Shown here: in pieces, positions 1-9,687 of the stretch
Position numbering within the stretch: the first letter of the stretch is position 1
How the letters are laid out: every line of letters starts with the position of its first letter
NCBI RefSeq assembly: GCF_019218745.1
Contig: NZ_JAHUXA010000004.1
Coordinates: 1-64,000 of the forward strand
Direction of reading: 5' to 3'
Length of the DNA: 64,000 bases
DNA from: Enterobacter sp. ENT03
GTDB taxonomy: Bacteria > Pseudomonadota > Gammaproteobacteria > Enterobacterales > Enterobacteriaceae
Translations under genes and position numbers: made by a program
The notes under the pieces: generated by a model
Database searches by the model: none
What the model saw: only the letters and a program-made list of their open reading frames with translations
Told to the model about the DNA's origin: nothing

Positions 1-199
1 GGAGAAATGCCGTAGTGACGGCAAAGGGAACGGATGTTCGCCCCGTCCTGCGAGGCGAACAAAACAAACTCAGTACGTAATGACATGGTATCTCTCGCAT
101 CCCAGGGCATAAGCGACTCCATAAACGGGTTCTTATGCCTTAGTTGTAAGTGTCTACCATGTCCCCGAACAAGTGTTCATGATGTCCCCGGACTGTACA
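1..199. mobile_element. Possible terminal part of an insertion sequence (IS), cut by the window edge
   Basis: No gene is recognised before ggt. The motif ATGTCCCCG occurs twice with a 23-base period (159-167 and 182-190), and the segment ends in TGTACA at 194-199. It then abuts half of a palindromic repeat (about 200-222) that is common beside genes in this genome. Short repeated GGGGACAT motifs next to a TGT-type tip resemble the ends of some IS families, and IS elements often insert into such palindromes. No transposase is visible, so the body would lie left of the window. The family is not assigned. It could equally be ordinary intergenic DNA. Confidence 0.3.
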
Positions 200-222
200 A
201 CGGGAGAGGGCCGGGGTGAGGG
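200..222. repeat. Half of a palindromic intergenic repeat (GAGAGGGCCGGGGTGAGGGG)
   Basis: The same sequence in reverse complement, with its second arm, is present at 15395-15441. Here only one arm is seen, and its partner would be where the putative IS end lies. It is a REP-like element just beyond the ggt stop codon. Confidence 0.5.
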
Positions 223-231
223 GCATAAAAG

Positions 232-1977
232 TTAATACCCCGCCGCTAAATCATCCACCGACCGCGGATCCGACGCGCCGTACAGCGTACCGTCAGGGGC
301 GATCATAATACTCTGCGTGCTGCCCATCGCCTCTTTCACCGCGACTTTCTGCCCTTTTTGCTCCAGCAGTTTCAGCGTATCCGGGCTGAAGCCCTTCTCC
401 ACGCGCAGCTCGTCCGGCAACCACTGATGATGGAAGCGCGGCGCGTTGGTGGCTTCGGCGACGTTCATTCCGAAATCAATGCTGTTGACCACCATTTGCA
501 GCACGGTCGTGATAATACGGCTCCCACCGGGGCTGCCGGTGACCAGCCAGGTTTTACCGTCTTTTACCACGATCGTGGGCGACATCGACGACAGTGGACG
601 TTTACCTGGCCCAACGGCGTTCGCATCGCCGCCCACCAGCCCGTAGACGTTCGGTACGCCCGGCTTGGCGGAGAAATCATCCATTTCGTTATTCAGCAGA
701 ATACCGGTATTCCCCGCCACAATGCCCGTGCCGAACGTGGTGTTCAGGGTATAAGTCACCGCTACCGCATTCCCGTCTTTATCCACCACCGAGAAATGCG
801 TGGTCTGGTTGCTCTCGTAAGGGGCCAGCTTGCCGGGGCGGATCTGGCTTGATGGCTTCGCCTTTGTCACATCGATCTGCTGCGCGAGGGATTTGGCATA
901 GTCCTTACTGGTCAGCGCCTGCCACGGCACTTTCACAAAATCCGGATCGCCTAAATATTCCGAGCGGTCGGCATAGGCATATTTTTCTGCTTCAGCCATC
1001 ACCTGCATGGCATCGGCGCTGCCAAAGCCGTATTTCGCCAGATCGAAGTTTTCGAGGATATTGAGGATCTGCACGATGTGGATCCCGCCAGACGACGGTG
1101 GAGGCATGGAGAAGACCTCATAACCGCGATATTCGCCGCTAATGGGCGTGCGTTCGACGGCTTTATAAGCGGCCAAATCGTCTTTGGTGATCAGGCCGCC
1201 ATTTTTGCTCATCTCCTGGGCGATCTGATCGGCAATGGCGCCTTTATAGAAGGCTTCCGGACCTTTCTCCGCGATCATCTCCAGGCTTTTAGCCAGATTG
1301 GTCTGCACCAGCTTGTCGCCTTTTTTCAGCGGCTCGCCGTTTTTCCAGAAGATCGCTTTACTGTTTTCATAGTGGGGCAACACTTCGCTGCCGTAGGTTT
1401 TCAGATCGTCTGCCAGCGCGTCGTTAACGGTAAAGCCCTGCCTGGCAAGTTTGATGGCTGGCTGCACCACTTTGTTCAGCGGCAACGTGCCATATTTTTC
1501 CAGCGCCAGCGAGAAGCCCGCCACCGTGCCCGGTGTGCCAGTCGCTAAATGTGAAGTGAGGGATTTTTTACTGTCGGGATTGCCCTGCTCGTCTAAAAAC
1601 ATATCGCGCGATGCCTGGGCCGGCGCCATTTCGCGGAAGTCGATGGCGGTTGTTTGTCCGTCTTTGGTGCGCAGCAGCATAAAACCGCCACCGCCGAGAT
1701 TGCCCGCCTGCGGATGCGTGACCGCCAGCGCATAGCCAACCGCCACGGCGGCATCCACGGCGTTACCGCCCTGCTTCAGGATGTCAACGCCGACGCGGGT
1801 GGCTGTTGCATCCACTGACGCCACCATGCCCTCTTTGGCCTGCACCGGATGGAAGACATCCGCTTCCACGCCGTATGACACTGGCGGTGGCGGCGGCGGT
1901 GCTGCGCCCACGCCAAAACATCCCCCTGCCATCAGGGCGGCAACGGCCACCCAACGCACAACTTTCTGTTTCATCAT
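232..1977 (-). CDS. ggt: Gamma-glutamyltranspeptidase (glutathione hydrolase), periplasmic proenzyme
   Basis: This 581-residue protein matches the size of E. coli Ggt (580). The N-terminus is a signal peptide with a hydrophobic core at residues 8-25, followed by a run of six prolines. The family cleaves itself before a threonine to give large and small subunits; the motif QTTHFSVVDKDGNAVAVTYT puts that nucleophile at about Thr392. The glycine-rich GSPGGSRIITTVL segment of the small subunit is also present. The enzyme transfers or hydrolyses the gamma-glutamyl group of glutathione in the periplasm. The ATG at 1977 has GGAG seven bases upstream; a second in-frame ATG follows at once (1974). Its neighbour yhhA is divergent, as in E. 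coli. Confidence 0.96.
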   Translation of the reverse strand: MMKQKVVRWVAVAALMAGGCFGVGAAPPPPPPVSYGVEADVFHPVQAKEGMVASVDATATRVGVDILKQGGNAVDAAVAVGYALAVTHPQAGNLGGGGFMLLRTKDGQTTAIDFREMAPAQASRDMFLDEQGNPDSKKSLTSHLATGTPGTVAGFSLALEKYGTLPLNKVVQPAIKLARQGFTVNDALADDLKTYGSEVLPHYENSKAIFWKNGEPLKKGDKLVQTNLAKSLEMIAEKGPEAFYKGAIADQIAQEMSKNGGLITKDDLAAYKAVERTPISGEYRGYEVFSMPPPSSGGIHIVQILNILENFDLAKYGFGSADAMQVMAEAEKYAYADRSEYLGDPDFVKVPWQALTSKDYAKSLAQQIDVTKAKPSSQIRPGKLAPYESNQTTHFSVVDKDGNAVAVTYTLNTTFGTGIVAGNTGILLNNEMDDFSAKPGVPNVYGLVGGDANAVGPGKRPLSSMSPTIVVKDGKTWLVTGSPGGSRIITTVLQMVVNSIDFGMNVAEATNAPRFHHQWLPDELRVEKGFSPDTLKLLEQKGQKVAVKEAMGSTQSIMIAPDGTLYGASDPRSVDDLAAGY

Positions 1978-2103
1978 CGCGGTTCTCCAGAGATATGAGC
2001 AACAGGCCCCGCTTAAGCCTGGTTCACTACTCTTAAAAAATCATCGTTTTGCTGGAGAGCAAGTAAACTTAAGCTATTCCCCATGTATTCCCCATGAGAG
2101 GAG

Positions 2104-2553
2104 ATGATGATGAAACCCTACCTGATTCTGGCGGCGTTATTTCCGTTTGGCGCTTTCGCACAGCCACTCAATACGATGAATAACCCGAATCTGCCGGACT
2201 ATCAGATCCCGTCCCAGCAGCGAATGCAGACGCAGATGCTTAACCAGCAGTCGCAGCAAAAAGGCATGCTGAATCAGCAGTTACAGACGCAGACCCGTAT
2301 TCAGCAACAGCATCTGGAATCGCAGATTAACAACAACTCGCAGCGGATCATCCAGTCCCAGCCGGGCGAGCTAAACCTGCCGCGTCAGCAACCGTTGCCA
2401 AACAGTAATGGCGGGATGTTGAATAACAGCGATGCCTCGCTGAACTCGCAACAGCAGCATATGCTGCCGCAACAGACTCACGGCAGCATGCTGAATCAGA
2501 ACAGCGGCAGTACGCCGCAGGCGAATTTGCCGCTGAAAACCCTCAGCCCCTAA
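2104..2553 (+). CDS. yhhA: YhhA family secreted Gln/Asn-rich protein (DUF2756)
   Basis: This 149-residue protein has a short signal peptide ending near AFA (about residue 19). The mature part is very rich in Gln and Asn, with repeated MLNQQ-type units (residues 45-65, 103-110, 128-134). It is recognised by position between ggt and ugpQ and by composition as the E. coli yhhA product, whose function is unknown. Three consecutive in-frame ATGs (2104, 2107, 2110) follow GAGAGGAG; spacing favours the second or third, so the start is uncertain by up to six bases. The stop codon overlaps the convergent ugpQ stop by four bases. Confidence 0.85.
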   Translation: MMMKPYLILAALFPFGAFAQPLNTMNNPNLPDYQIPSQQRMQTQMLNQQSQQKGMLNQQLQTQTRIQQQHLESQINNNSQRIIQSQPGELNLPRQQPLPNSNGGMLNNSDASLNSQQQHMLPQQTHGSMLNQNSGSTPQANLPLKTLSP

Positions 2554-3290
2554 GGCTGAAAGTCAGGACCAATGATGTCGATACGGTCAGTACAGATAGC
2601 GTCCACCCCGGCGCGCAGCAGTTCAGCGGCGCGCTCGGGCTTGTTGACGGTATAAACCAGGATACGCAGCCCGGCGTCTTTCAGCGCGGCAATGCGGGCT
2701 TCATCCAGCAGACGGTGGTTGAGGTGGATGGAGACGCAGCCAAGCTGTGTTGTCAGCGCGCGCCAGTCATCCCGCCACTCATCAAGCAGCAACCCGCGCG
2801 GTAACTCCGGTGCGGCCTGCTGTGCAGCGTCCAGCGCATCAATATCAAATGACGATAACAGCGGCGGTGTCATGTCTGCCCACAGCTCACGTGCCGCCCG
2901 CGCCACGGTTTCGCCAGTCAGCGGGCCGGTGCCGGTCGTTGGTTTGATCTCAATGTTCGCCATCATGCCGTGCTCGCGGCAGCGCTGCGCCACCTGCGAC
3001 AGCAAGGGCAAAGGTTCACCTTTGAATGCAGTGCTGAACCAGCTCCCCGCGTCCACCTGTAACAGATCGCTCCACGGCAGTCTGCCCGCCACGCCCCAGC
3101 CGTTACTGGTGCGTTCAAGGTTGTCGTCATGCAGCAGGAAGATCTGCCCGTCCTGCGACAATTTCACGTCAAATTCAATCATGGTGTGGCCGAAGCGTGC
3201 GCCGGTATCAATGGCGGCCAGCGTGTTTTCCGGGGCCAGTTTGCCGCCGCCACGATGCGCGACAATGTGGGGATAGGGCCAGTTGCTCAT
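2550..3290 (-). CDS. ugpQ: Glycerophosphodiester phosphodiesterase, cytosolic
   Basis: UgpQ hydrolyses glycerophosphodiesters to glycerol-3-phosphate and an alcohol; it is the enzymatic member of the ugp operon. The 246-residue protein has the GDPD active-site signatures [15 protein letters not shown] (about 11-25) and [10 protein letters not shown]...[10 protein letters not shown] (about 39-61), and lacks a signal peptide, so it is cytoplasmic. Its ATG overlaps the ugpC stop by four bases (3287-3290), which implies translational coupling. It is the last gene of ugpBAECQ and converges on yhhA. Confidence 0.95.
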   Translation of the reverse strand: MSNWPYPHIVAHRGGGKLAPENTLAAIDTGARFGHTMIEFDVKLSQDGQIFLLHDDNLERTSNGWGVAGRLPWSDLLQVDAGSWFSTAFKGEPLPLLSQVAQRCREHGMMANIEIKPTTGTGPLTGETVARAARELWADMTPPLLSSFDIDALDAAQQAAPELPRGLLLDEWRDDWRALTTQLGCVSIHLNHRLLDEARIAALKDAGLRILVYTVNKPERAAELLRAGVDAICTDRIDIIGPDFQP

Positions 3291-4360
3291 ACTCGTTGTC
3301 CTGTTTCACCGTCGAAAAGGTGCAGATGGTTTTCCGCGAAATGCAGCCACAGCGTGCTGCCAGGCGCAGGACGTTCATGATGCGGCAGACGGACCACCAT
3401 TTTCTGTTCGCCCCAGCGCCCGTGGGCCAGGTTATCAGCGCCGAGCATTTCCAGCGTGTCCATCACCAGCGGGATCCCGCCTGCGGAGGGTGAGCTTAGC
3501 GTAATATGCTCCGGGCGGATACCCAGCGTCATGTTGCGCCCGGTATAGCCCCGGTAAACCCAGTTAATGGGCAACGACATGCCACTGTCGAGATCAAAAT
3601 GGGTGCCACTGGTGCTGATACGCCCTTCCAGCAGGTTCATCGCCGGGCTGCCGATAAAGCTTGCCACAAAGCGACTGGCGGGCTTCTCATAGACTTCCAC
3701 CGGCGTGCCGATTTGCTCCGCCACGCCTTTGTTCATCACCATCACGCGCTGGGCCAGCGTCATCGCTTCCACCTGATCGTGGGTGACGTACAGGGAGGTG
3801 GTTTTCAGGCGGCGGTGCAGCTGTTGCAGCTCAAGGCGCATCTGCACGCGCAGTTTGGCATCAAGATTCGAGAGCGGTTCATCAAACAGGAAGACAGCCG
3901 GATCGCGCACAATCGCGCGGCCCATCGCCACACGCTGCCGCTGCCCGCCGGACAGCTCGCGCGGACGGCGTTTGAGCAGGCCATCCAGCTCCAGAATGCG
4001 CGCGGCGTCCTTTACCCGCTCCGCGATGTGCGCTTTGCCCATACCGCGGATTTTCAGGCCCCAGGCCATGTTCTCTTCCACGCTCATGTGCGGATAAAGC
4101 GCATAGTTCTGGAATACCATGGCAATACCGCGCTCTTTGGGTTCCATGTCGGTGACGCGCTGGCGATCGATCCACACATCGCCGCTGGACACGCGCTCCA
4201 GCCCCGCCACCATGCGCAGCAGCGTCGATTTGCCGCAGCCGGACGGCCCGACCATGACAATAAATTCACCGTCCGACACGTCCAGCGTCAGCGGCTGAAT
4301 AATCTGCGTTTTGCCGTTGTCCCAGCTTTTGGTTACTGCCTGTAATTTCAGACCTGCCAT
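3287..4360 (-). CDS. ugpC: sn-glycerol-3-phosphate ABC transporter, ATP-binding subunit
   Basis: This is the ATPase of the UgpBAEC importer, 357 residues (E. coli 356). Walker [10 protein letters not shown] (about 37-45), signature LSGGQRQR, Walker [13 protein letters not shown] and the H-loop YVTHDQ are all present, followed by the MalK-type C-terminal regulatory domain. The start [13 protein letters not shown] at 4360 matches the E. coli N-terminus; an in-frame ATG 18 bases upstream would lie inside the ugpE end and is less likely. ugpE ends two bases upstream, so the genes are in one operon. Confidence 0.96.
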   Translation of the reverse strand: MAGLKLQAVTKSWDNGKTQIIQPLTLDVSDGEFIVMVGPSGCGKSTLLRMVAGLERVSSGDVWIDRQRVTDMEPKERGIAMVFQNYALYPHMSVEENMAWGLKIRGMGKAHIAERVKDAARILELDGLLKRRPRELSGGQRQRVAMGRAIVRDPAVFLFDEPLSNLDAKLRVQMRLELQQLHRRLKTTSLYVTHDQVEAMTLAQRVMVMNKGVAEQIGTPVEVYEKPASRFVASFIGSPAMNLLEGRISTSGTHFDLDSGMSLPINWVYRGYTGRNMTLGIRPEHITLSSPSAGGIPLVMDTLEMLGADNLAHGRWGEQKMVVRLPHHERPAPGSTLWLHFAENHLHLFDGETGQRV

Positions 4361-4361
4361 C

Positions 4362-5207
4362 TTATTTCTCGCTATCAACTAAACCACGCACAAAAGCACG
4401 CTGCATGGCTAAAACAATGACGACCGGCGGAATGAGCGTCAGCAACATCGCGGCCATAACGTGGTTCCACTGCGTGCTGCCCTCACCGGTGGCGATCATG
4501 CCCTTGATGCCCGCTACCGCGGTGCCGAGGTTCACGTCGCTGACAATCAGCAGCGGCCACAGGTACTGGTTCCAGCCGTAGATAAAGGTGATGACAAACA
4601 GCGCCGCGAGATTGGTTTTCGACAGCGGCAGCACGATGTCGCGGAAAAAGCGCATCGGGGAGGCGCCATCAATGCGCGCGGCTTCGATCAGCTCGTCGGG
4701 CAGCGTCATAAAGAACTGGCGAAACAGGAAAGTGGCGGTCGCCGAGGCCATCAGCGGCAGCGTCAGCCCGGTATAGCTGTCGAGCATGTTCAGCCGGGCG
4801 ATCACTTCCACCGTCGGGAAAATACGCACCTCGACGGGCAGCATCAGAGTGATAAAAATCATCCAGAAGAACAGGTTACGCAGCGGGAAGCGAAACCAGA
4901 CGATGGCAAAGGCGGAGAGCATCGACACCACGATTTTCCCGACCGTAATGCTGAACGCCATGATAAAGCTGTTCAGCAGCATCACACCGAAAGGTGCGCT
5001 GTTCGACCCGACGCCTTCCCGCCAGATGGTGCGGATATTTTCCAGCAGATGCGTGCCGGGGATCAGCGTCATCGGCGTTTCAAATACTTGCTGGTTATTC
5101 AGCGTGGCGGCGACAAAAGCCACGTACAGCGGAAACAGAATGGCGGCGATCCCAAGGATCAACATGAGATGGCTGAAGATCGTCAGCCCGCGGCGGTTCT
5201 CGATCAT
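4362..5207 (-). CDS. ugpE: sn-glycerol-3-phosphate ABC transporter permease
   Basis: This is one of two inner-membrane permeases of the Ugp importer, 281 residues as in E. coli. Six hydrophobic segments are visible, starting with residues 9-31. The EAA loop that contacts UgpC reads [20 protein letters not shown] at about 176-195. Its ATG overlaps the ugpA stop (ATGA, 5204-5207), a coupled start. UgpE is expected to pair with UgpA. Confidence 0.96.
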   Translation of the reverse strand: MIENRRGLTIFSHLMLILGIAAILFPLYVAFVAATLNNQQVFETPMTLIPGTHLLENIRTIWREGVGSNSAPFGVMLLNSFIMAFSITVGKIVVSMLSAFAIVWFRFPLRNLFFWMIFITLMLPVEVRIFPTVEVIARLNMLDSYTGLTLPLMASATATFLFRQFFMTLPDELIEAARIDGASPMRFFRDIVLPLSKTNLAALFVITFIYGWNQYLWPLLIVSDVNLGTAVAGIKGMIATGEGSTQWNHVMAAMLLTLIPPVVIVLAMQRAFVRGLVDSEK

Positions 5208-6091
5208 TGGTAGCGCACCTTACTTTCCACATAGCGGAACTGCACGACGGTCAGCCCGATAACCAGCAGCATCAGCACCACCGACTGCGCGGCAGACGCC
5301 GAGAGATCCAGCCCGGCAAACCCTTCGCGGTAAATTTTGTAGATCAGCGTCGTGGTGGCCTGCACCGGCCCGCCCGCCGTCGCGGCGTCGATCACCGGGA
5401 AGGTGTCGAAGAAGGCGTACACCAGATTCACCACCAGCAGGAAGAAGCTCACCGGCGCGATCAGTGGTAACGAGAGCTGGAAGAAACGGCGCACCGGCCC
5501 GGCACCGTCAATGGCGGCGGCCTCAACCAGCGAGCGAGGGATCGATTGCAGGGCGGCGAAAAAGAACAGGAAGTTGTAGCTGATCTGCTTCCAGATGGAG
5601 GCGAATACCACCAGGAACATCGCCTGGCCGCTGTTCTGCGCATGGTTCCAGCTGTATCCCACGGCTTCCAGCGCATGGGTGATCAGGCCGCGCCCCGGAT
5701 TAAATAAGAAAATCCACAGCACGGCGGCAATGGCTGGCGCGACAGCATACGGCAGCAGCATCAGCGTCTGGTACAGGCGGCTGGCGCGGATCACGTAATC
5801 CACCAGCGCGGCGAAGAATAATGAACTCAGCAATCCCCAGAAGGTGACCATGCCGCTGAACTTGATGGTGGTCCAGAAGGAATCGAGGTAATAGCGGTCA
5901 TGAAACAGGGCAACGAAGTTGTCCATGCCGACGAACTGGCTCGACAGCCCAAAGGGATCGACGCTTTGTACCGAATACCACAGCGCTTCGCCCGCAGGCC
6001 AGATGAAGAAAATCAGGGTGATAATCAGCTGCGGGGCAACCAGCACATAAGGCAGCCAGCGCGAACGGAATACCGGACGGGAAGATGACAT
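5204..6091 (-). CDS. ugpA: sn-glycerol-3-phosphate ABC transporter permease
   Basis: This is the second permease of the Ugp importer, 295 residues as in E. coli. It begins [16 protein letters not shown] at 6091, the conserved N-terminus; an in-frame ATG 21 bases upstream is not expected to be used. It has six membrane segments and an EAA loop [20 protein letters not shown] near residues 195-215. It is separated from ugpB by about 150 bases holding REP-type palindromes. Confidence 0.95.
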   Translation of the reverse strand: MSSSRPVFRSRWLPYVLVAPQLIITLIFFIWPAGEALWYSVQSVDPFGLSSQFVGMDNFVALFHDRYYLDSFWTTIKFSGMVTFWGLLSSLFFAALVDYVIRASRLYQTLMLLPYAVAPAIAAVLWIFLFNPGRGLITHALEAVGYSWNHAQNSGQAMFLVVFASIWKQISYNFLFFFAALQSIPRSLVEAAAIDGAGPVRRFFQLSLPLIAPVSFFLLVVNLVYAFFDTFPVIDAATAGGPVQATTTLIYKIYREGFAGLDLSASAAQSVVLMLLVIGLTVVQFRYVESKVRYQ

Positions 6092-6113
6092 GAAGAGTGT
6101 TTTCCTGAACAAA

Positions 6114-6235
6114 GCCGGGTGGTGGCTTCGCCTGATCCGGCCTACGCGTGCTGAAAACGCCGGGTGGCGGCTTCGCCTGACCCGGCCTACAACTCATCAC
6201 AACGTAGACCCGGTAAGCGCAGCGCCACCGGGCAA
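6114..6235. repeat. REP/BIME cluster between ugpB and ugpA
   Basis: Three imperfect copies of the enterobacterial REP palindrome are seen. Two read GCCGGGTGGNGGCTTCGCCT followed by GA(C/T)CCGGCCTAC (about 6115-6145 and 6160-6190), and one lies in the opposite orientation near 6204-6232 (GTAGACCCGGTAAGC...). Alternating orientations are typical of BIMEs. Placed between the binding-protein gene and the permease genes, they could lower downstream expression by stabilising or processing the ugpB end of the mRNA (known for such elements, inferred here). Confidence 0.85.
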
Positions 6236-6239
6236 TTTT

Positions 6240-7556
6240 TTACGACTTAGTAGACTGCTCGAAGCGGCGCAGCAGCTGATTACCCCGCTCAACGGCGGAA
6301 TCCAGCGCCTGCTGCGCGGTTTTCTTGCCGGTCCACACCGATTCCAGTTCTTCGTCCACAATGGTGCGGATCTGCGGCATGTTGCCCAGACGCAGGCCTT
6401 TGGTGAACGGCAACGGCGGCTTGTTCAGCATCTGACGGGTGGCGGTATCAGCGCCTGGGTTTTTATCGTAGAAGCCCTGCTCGCGCGTCAGGTTATAGGC
6501 GGCGGTGGTGATCGGCAGATAGCCGGTTTTCTGGTGCCATTCGGCGGCATTTTCAGGCTTCGCCAGAAACTCGAGGAACTGCGCCACGCCGGTGTAAGTC
6601 GGCTTGTCTTTACCCTGCATTACCCACAGGCTGGCCCCGCCAATAATGGCGTTCTGCGGCGCGCCTTTCACGTCGGCGTCATAAGGCATCATGCCGACGC
6701 CGTAATTGAATTTCGCATAGTGACGAATATCCGCCAGCGAGCCGGAAGAGGCGGTAGTAATAGCGCAGTCGCCGTTATAGAACTTCTCGGTCGACTCATC
6801 CTTGCGCCCAAAGTAGCTGAAATCGCCTTTCTTGTTCAGATCGGCCAGCAGGGCGATGTGTTTTACCTGCTCCGGCTTGTTGAATTCCAGTACCGCATCG
6901 GTCCCGTCAAAGCCGTTGTTTTTGGTCGCGACCGGCAGACCATGCCAGGCGCTGAAGTTTTCGATCTGGATCCAGCCCTGCCAGCCGCTGGCGTAACCAC
7001 ACTTCATGCCTGCCGCTTTCAGTTTGGCGGTATAGGCAGCGAGATCCTGCCAGGTTTTCGGCGGTTGCTCCGGATCTAAACCGGCTTTTTTGAAGGCGTC
7101 TTTGTTGTAATACAGCACCGGCGTAGAGCTGTTGAACGGCTGGGACAGCAGGTGGCCGGTTTTTGAATCGGTGTAATAACCGGCAACCGTCGGCACGAAC
7201 TGCGATTCATCAAACTTGATGCCCGCATCGCTGAACACTTCGTACACCGGTTTGATAGCTTTGGACGCCATCATGGTGGCGGTGCCAACTTCATATACCT
7301 GTAACAACGCAGGCGCATTGCCGGTACGGAAGGCCGCAATACCGGCGCTCAGGCTCTGCTCGTAGTTACCTTTGTACACCGGCACAATTTTGTAATCCGG
7401 ATGGGTGTCATTAAAACGTTGCGCCAGGGATTCCACTTCTTTACCTAACTGACCTTCCATTGAGTGCCAGAACGGGATGGTGGTGACAGCCATCGCCTGA
7501 CCTGCACATGCCAGGCTTAATGCCAGTCCTAAAGCTGTATGTCGTAACGAAGTCAT
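6240..7556 (-). CDS. ugpB: sn-glycerol-3-phosphate periplasmic binding protein
   Basis: UgpB captures glycerol-3-phosphate and glycerophosphodiesters in the periplasm and delivers them to UgpAE. The 438-residue protein has the same length as E. coli UgpB. A signal peptide ([20 protein letters not shown], then AMA) is followed by the conserved mature start [18 protein letters not shown]. The start at 7556 is supported by GAGAG about eight bases upstream; longer in-frame readings would run into the promoter. It is the first gene of the operon and lies behind a Pho box. Confidence 0.97.
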   Translation of the reverse strand: MTSLRHTALGLALSLACAGQAMAVTTIPFWHSMEGQLGKEVESLAQRFNDTHPDYKIVPVYKGNYEQSLSAGIAAFRTGNAPALLQVYEVGTATMMASKAIKPVYEVFSDAGIKFDESQFVPTVAGYYTDSKTGHLLSQPFNSSTPVLYYNKDAFKKAGLDPEQPPKTWQDLAAYTAKLKAAGMKCGYASGWQGWIQIENFSAWHGLPVATKNNGFDGTDAVLEFNKPEQVKHIALLADLNKKGDFSYFGRKDESTEKFYNGDCAITTASSGSLADIRHYAKFNYGVGMMPYDADVKGAPQNAIIGGASLWVMQGKDKPTYTGVAQFLEFLAKPENAAEWHQKTGYLPITTAAYNLTREQGFYDKNPGADTATRQMLNKPPLPFTKGLRLGNMPQIRTIVDEELESVWTGKKTAQQALDSAVERGNQLLRRFEQSTKS

Positions 7557-7617
7557 GCGGTTATCTCTCTTGTTGTGCCGATGCGCGAAAACACGCGTTT
7601 TATGCTCGCGAGGTAAC

Positions 7618-7637
7618 ATGACACGCGCGAATGACAG
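7618..7637 (-). promoter_or_regulatory. Pho box upstream of ugpB (PhoB operator)
   Basis: The minus strand reads CTGTCATTCGCGCGTGTCAT, two CTGTCAT-like half-sites 11 bases apart, as in PhoB boxes. The flanking bases (TTTTT before, GTTACC and GCGAGCATAAAACGCG after) also match the E. coli ugpB promoter as recalled. It lies about 62 bases before the ugpB start. A second weaker half-site pair may lie at 7645-7671. Phosphate-starvation control of ugp by PhoB is established in E. coli. Confidence 0.75.
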
Positions 7638-7803
7638 AAAAATAACCGTTTCGTTACATAAATGTGACGCAAACGTGATGCCGCGATGTACCGGGCATGA
7701 CAACCCTTTCCCTCATCGTGGAAAATGGGAACGGATGAGAAGTCGTGATGACAGTCCTCTGCTGCTGGCGTGCTACTGATAACGCAAAACAGAGGAGGAA
7801 CCC

Positions 7804-9216
7804 ATGAAGACTTTTTGCACGTTTATTATCGCGACGGCGGGACTGGCCGCAGGCCTTACCAGCGCCCATGCCGCCGAAGGCCAGACTAACGTGGTGTGCA
7901 GTTATCATCACACCGCCGGCGACGATGCCATTATGATGCCGGGCAAACCGGGGCTGGCGATGTGGCATGACTTTTTCGGCAATACCAGCACCGATGCGTT
8001 TTCTAACTACACCCGGTTGCAGGAGAAACCGCAGACCACCTGCGATAACAAAGCGGACGCCTCTGCCTACTGGGTGCCGACCATGATGCTGCCGGACGGG
8101 CGGATCGTGTATCCGGCGTACCAGAAAACCTATTATCAGGCCGACGAGGTGGCGAAATACCCGGTGCAGCCCTTCCCGCCAGGGCTTGAGCTGCTGGCGG
8201 GCAATCACCACGGCACCACCCCGCCGACGCAGATTAACTTTTTCTGCGGCAGCGGCAGCTATTTCACCAAAATCGGCCGCATTTGCGGCCCGCGTTCGCC
8301 TGACGGCCCGGTACAGTTCAACATCGGCCTGCGCTTTCCGAACTGCTGGGATGGCGTCAGCCTTAAGCCGTCACGGGGACGACCAAACGCGGTTTACGCC
8401 GTAAATAACCTCTGCCCGGCGGATTTCCCGGTCAAGATCCCGACGGTGAATATGAACGTCTCCTGGGTGTTAAAGGAGGTGAAGAGTCTGGATACCAGCC
8501 AGATCAAATTGTCGATGGATCCCAACCTTGTGGGCAGTAAACGGGAGGATAAATGGGGGAGCTTGTATACCGCCCACGCTGATTTCATGAACGGCTGGAC
8601 CGAAGACGGCGCGCGGTTTATGACTGACCACTGTCTGAACCGGGCGATCCATTGCGGGCTGAATGTGCCGTTTAGCCTGAGCGTGGCGCAGGAGAGCAGT
8701 TGGATCGACAGTGAGCATCCTGAGGCAATCAATAACCGTGACAGGCAGATCCATATTGTTGATAACTGGGCCGCGCCGGGACGTGACGCCCATCCGCAAA
8801 AACTGGCCCTGCTGAAATTCACTATTCCGGCGCTGCCGGCAAACATGCCGCCGGAGGATGCCGCGCTGTTTAAATATTACGTCCGCGTGCACGGTAAAAA
8901 CGTCAGCGACTCGGCCACCCGTATGCTCTATATCTATGCCATTGATGACACCTGGCAGGCCGCGAGCGTCAACTGGACGACACGCCCACCGCTGTCCACG
9001 GTATCCGTCGCCACATTGCGCCACGGCAGTAACGAAGGCGATAACTATTTCGATGTCGATAAATACGTTCGCCAGCAGGCTGCGAAAGGCAATAAAGCGG
9101 TGTCGTTCTATATTGGCGGTGAGCGCCAGGGACGGGAGTTTGTGTTTGACAGCGCGACCGGAGCCGTTCCCCCGCTGCTGTTAGTCAAAGGCATGCGCGA
9201 AACGCCACAACCGTAG
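7804..9216 (+). CDS. Secreted DUF1996 protein with a C-terminal DNRLRE-like domain
   Basis: This 470-residue exported protein has a signal peptide at residues 1-23 ending AHA. The N-terminal half resembles DUF1996: CSYHHTAGDDAIMMPGKPG (about 32-50), WHDFFGNTSTDAF (54-66), a Cys-containing GRICGP segment and the FPNCWDGVSL motif (about 178-187). The C-terminal 150 residues resemble the jelly-roll DNRLRE (CBM96-like) module, with DDTWQAASVNWTTRP, YFDVDKYV and a closing PPLLLVK. Function is unknown; an extracellular, perhaps polysaccharide-related, role is only inference. A strong GAGGAGG lies before the ATG. The gene is inserted between ugpB and livF, where E. coli has none, and converges on a small secreted-protein gene. 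Confidence 0.75.
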   Translation: MKTFCTFIIATAGLAAGLTSAHAAEGQTNVVCSYHHTAGDDAIMMPGKPGLAMWHDFFGNTSTDAFSNYTRLQEKPQTTCDNKADASAYWVPTMMLPDGRIVYPAYQKTYYQADEVAKYPVQPFPPGLELLAGNHHGTTPPTQINFFCGSGSYFTKIGRICGPRSPDGPVQFNIGLRFPNCWDGVSLKPSRGRPNAVYAVNNLCPADFPVKIPTVNMNVSWVLKEVKSLDTSQIKLSMDPNLVGSKREDKWGSLYTAHADFMNGWTEDGARFMTDHCLNRAIHCGLNVPFSLSVAQESSWIDSEHPEAINNRDRQIHIVDNWAAPGRDAHPQKLALLKFTIPALPANMPPEDAALFKYYVRVHGKNVSDSATRMLYIYAIDDTWQAASVNWTTRPPLSTVSVATLRHGSNEGDNYFDVDKYVRQQAAKGNKAVSFYIGGERQGREFVFDSATGAVPPLLLVKGMRETPQP

Positions 9217-9247
9217 CGTTTCAGCACATGAAAGTGTGAAGCAGCAA

Positions 9248-9625
9248 CTAGCGCGCCCGAAACTCCTCCAGTTCACGCTGGAAACGACGATCTTCCCGGC
9301 GTTCCCGTTCGCGCTGAATGTCCGATTTTTCATCTTCCCACCGGGTGACGCAGGACAGATGATCGCTCGTTTCACACGGCAGACGTTGCGGTAAAGAGGA
9401 ATCAACGGGGAATTGGTTATGATGCGTCACTGGCGGTTCCAGCCCGTCAGAGCGCGTCATGCCATCCGGATTGAGCGGACGTAACAACCCCGGTTCGCGC
9501 GGCCACGGCAGCATTTCACTGAGTGCTTCCGCGCTGATCCCCTCTTCGTGTTGCTCCTGAAATGCCTGCGCTGTACTCGCCAACAACCCGCAAATCACCA
9601 ACGTCATTTTTCCCAAAAACTGCAT
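9248..9625 (-). CDS. Small predicted secreted protein, unknown function
   Basis: This 125-residue protein has a plausible signal peptide (MQFLGKMTLVICGLLASTAQ, then AF). The mature part is charged, with Pro-rich sequence and an Arg/Glu-rich tail (ERERREDRRFQRELEEF, about 106-122) likely to be helical. Two cysteines in the mature part (C-ETSDHLS-C, near 83-92) may form a disulphide. The ribosome site AAGGAG is well spaced from the ATG. No family is recognised. It lies between the DUF1996 gene (convergent) and livF (same strand, about 60 bases downstream), in an interval absent from E. coli. Confidence 0.6.
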   Translation of the reverse strand: MQFLGKMTLVICGLLASTAQAFQEQHEEGISAEALSEMLPWPREPGLLRPLNPDGMTRSDGLEPPVTHHNQFPVDSSLPQRLPCETSDHLSCVTRWEDEKSDIQRERERREDRRFQRELEEFRAR

Positions 9626-9687
9626 AGTTACTCTCCTTAGTTAACGTTTTCAAAGCTGATCGGACGCAGCGCACGCAGAGGATGAGA

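Noticed and set aside
34-219. A 61-codon open frame on the plus strand before ggt
   Set aside because: No ribosome site, no recognisable motif, and it crosses the repeat that ends the putative IS.
3506-4345. A 279-codon plus-strand open frame opposite ugpC
   Set aside because: The antisense of an ABC ATPase gene with intact motifs on the minus strand; no independent coding signal.
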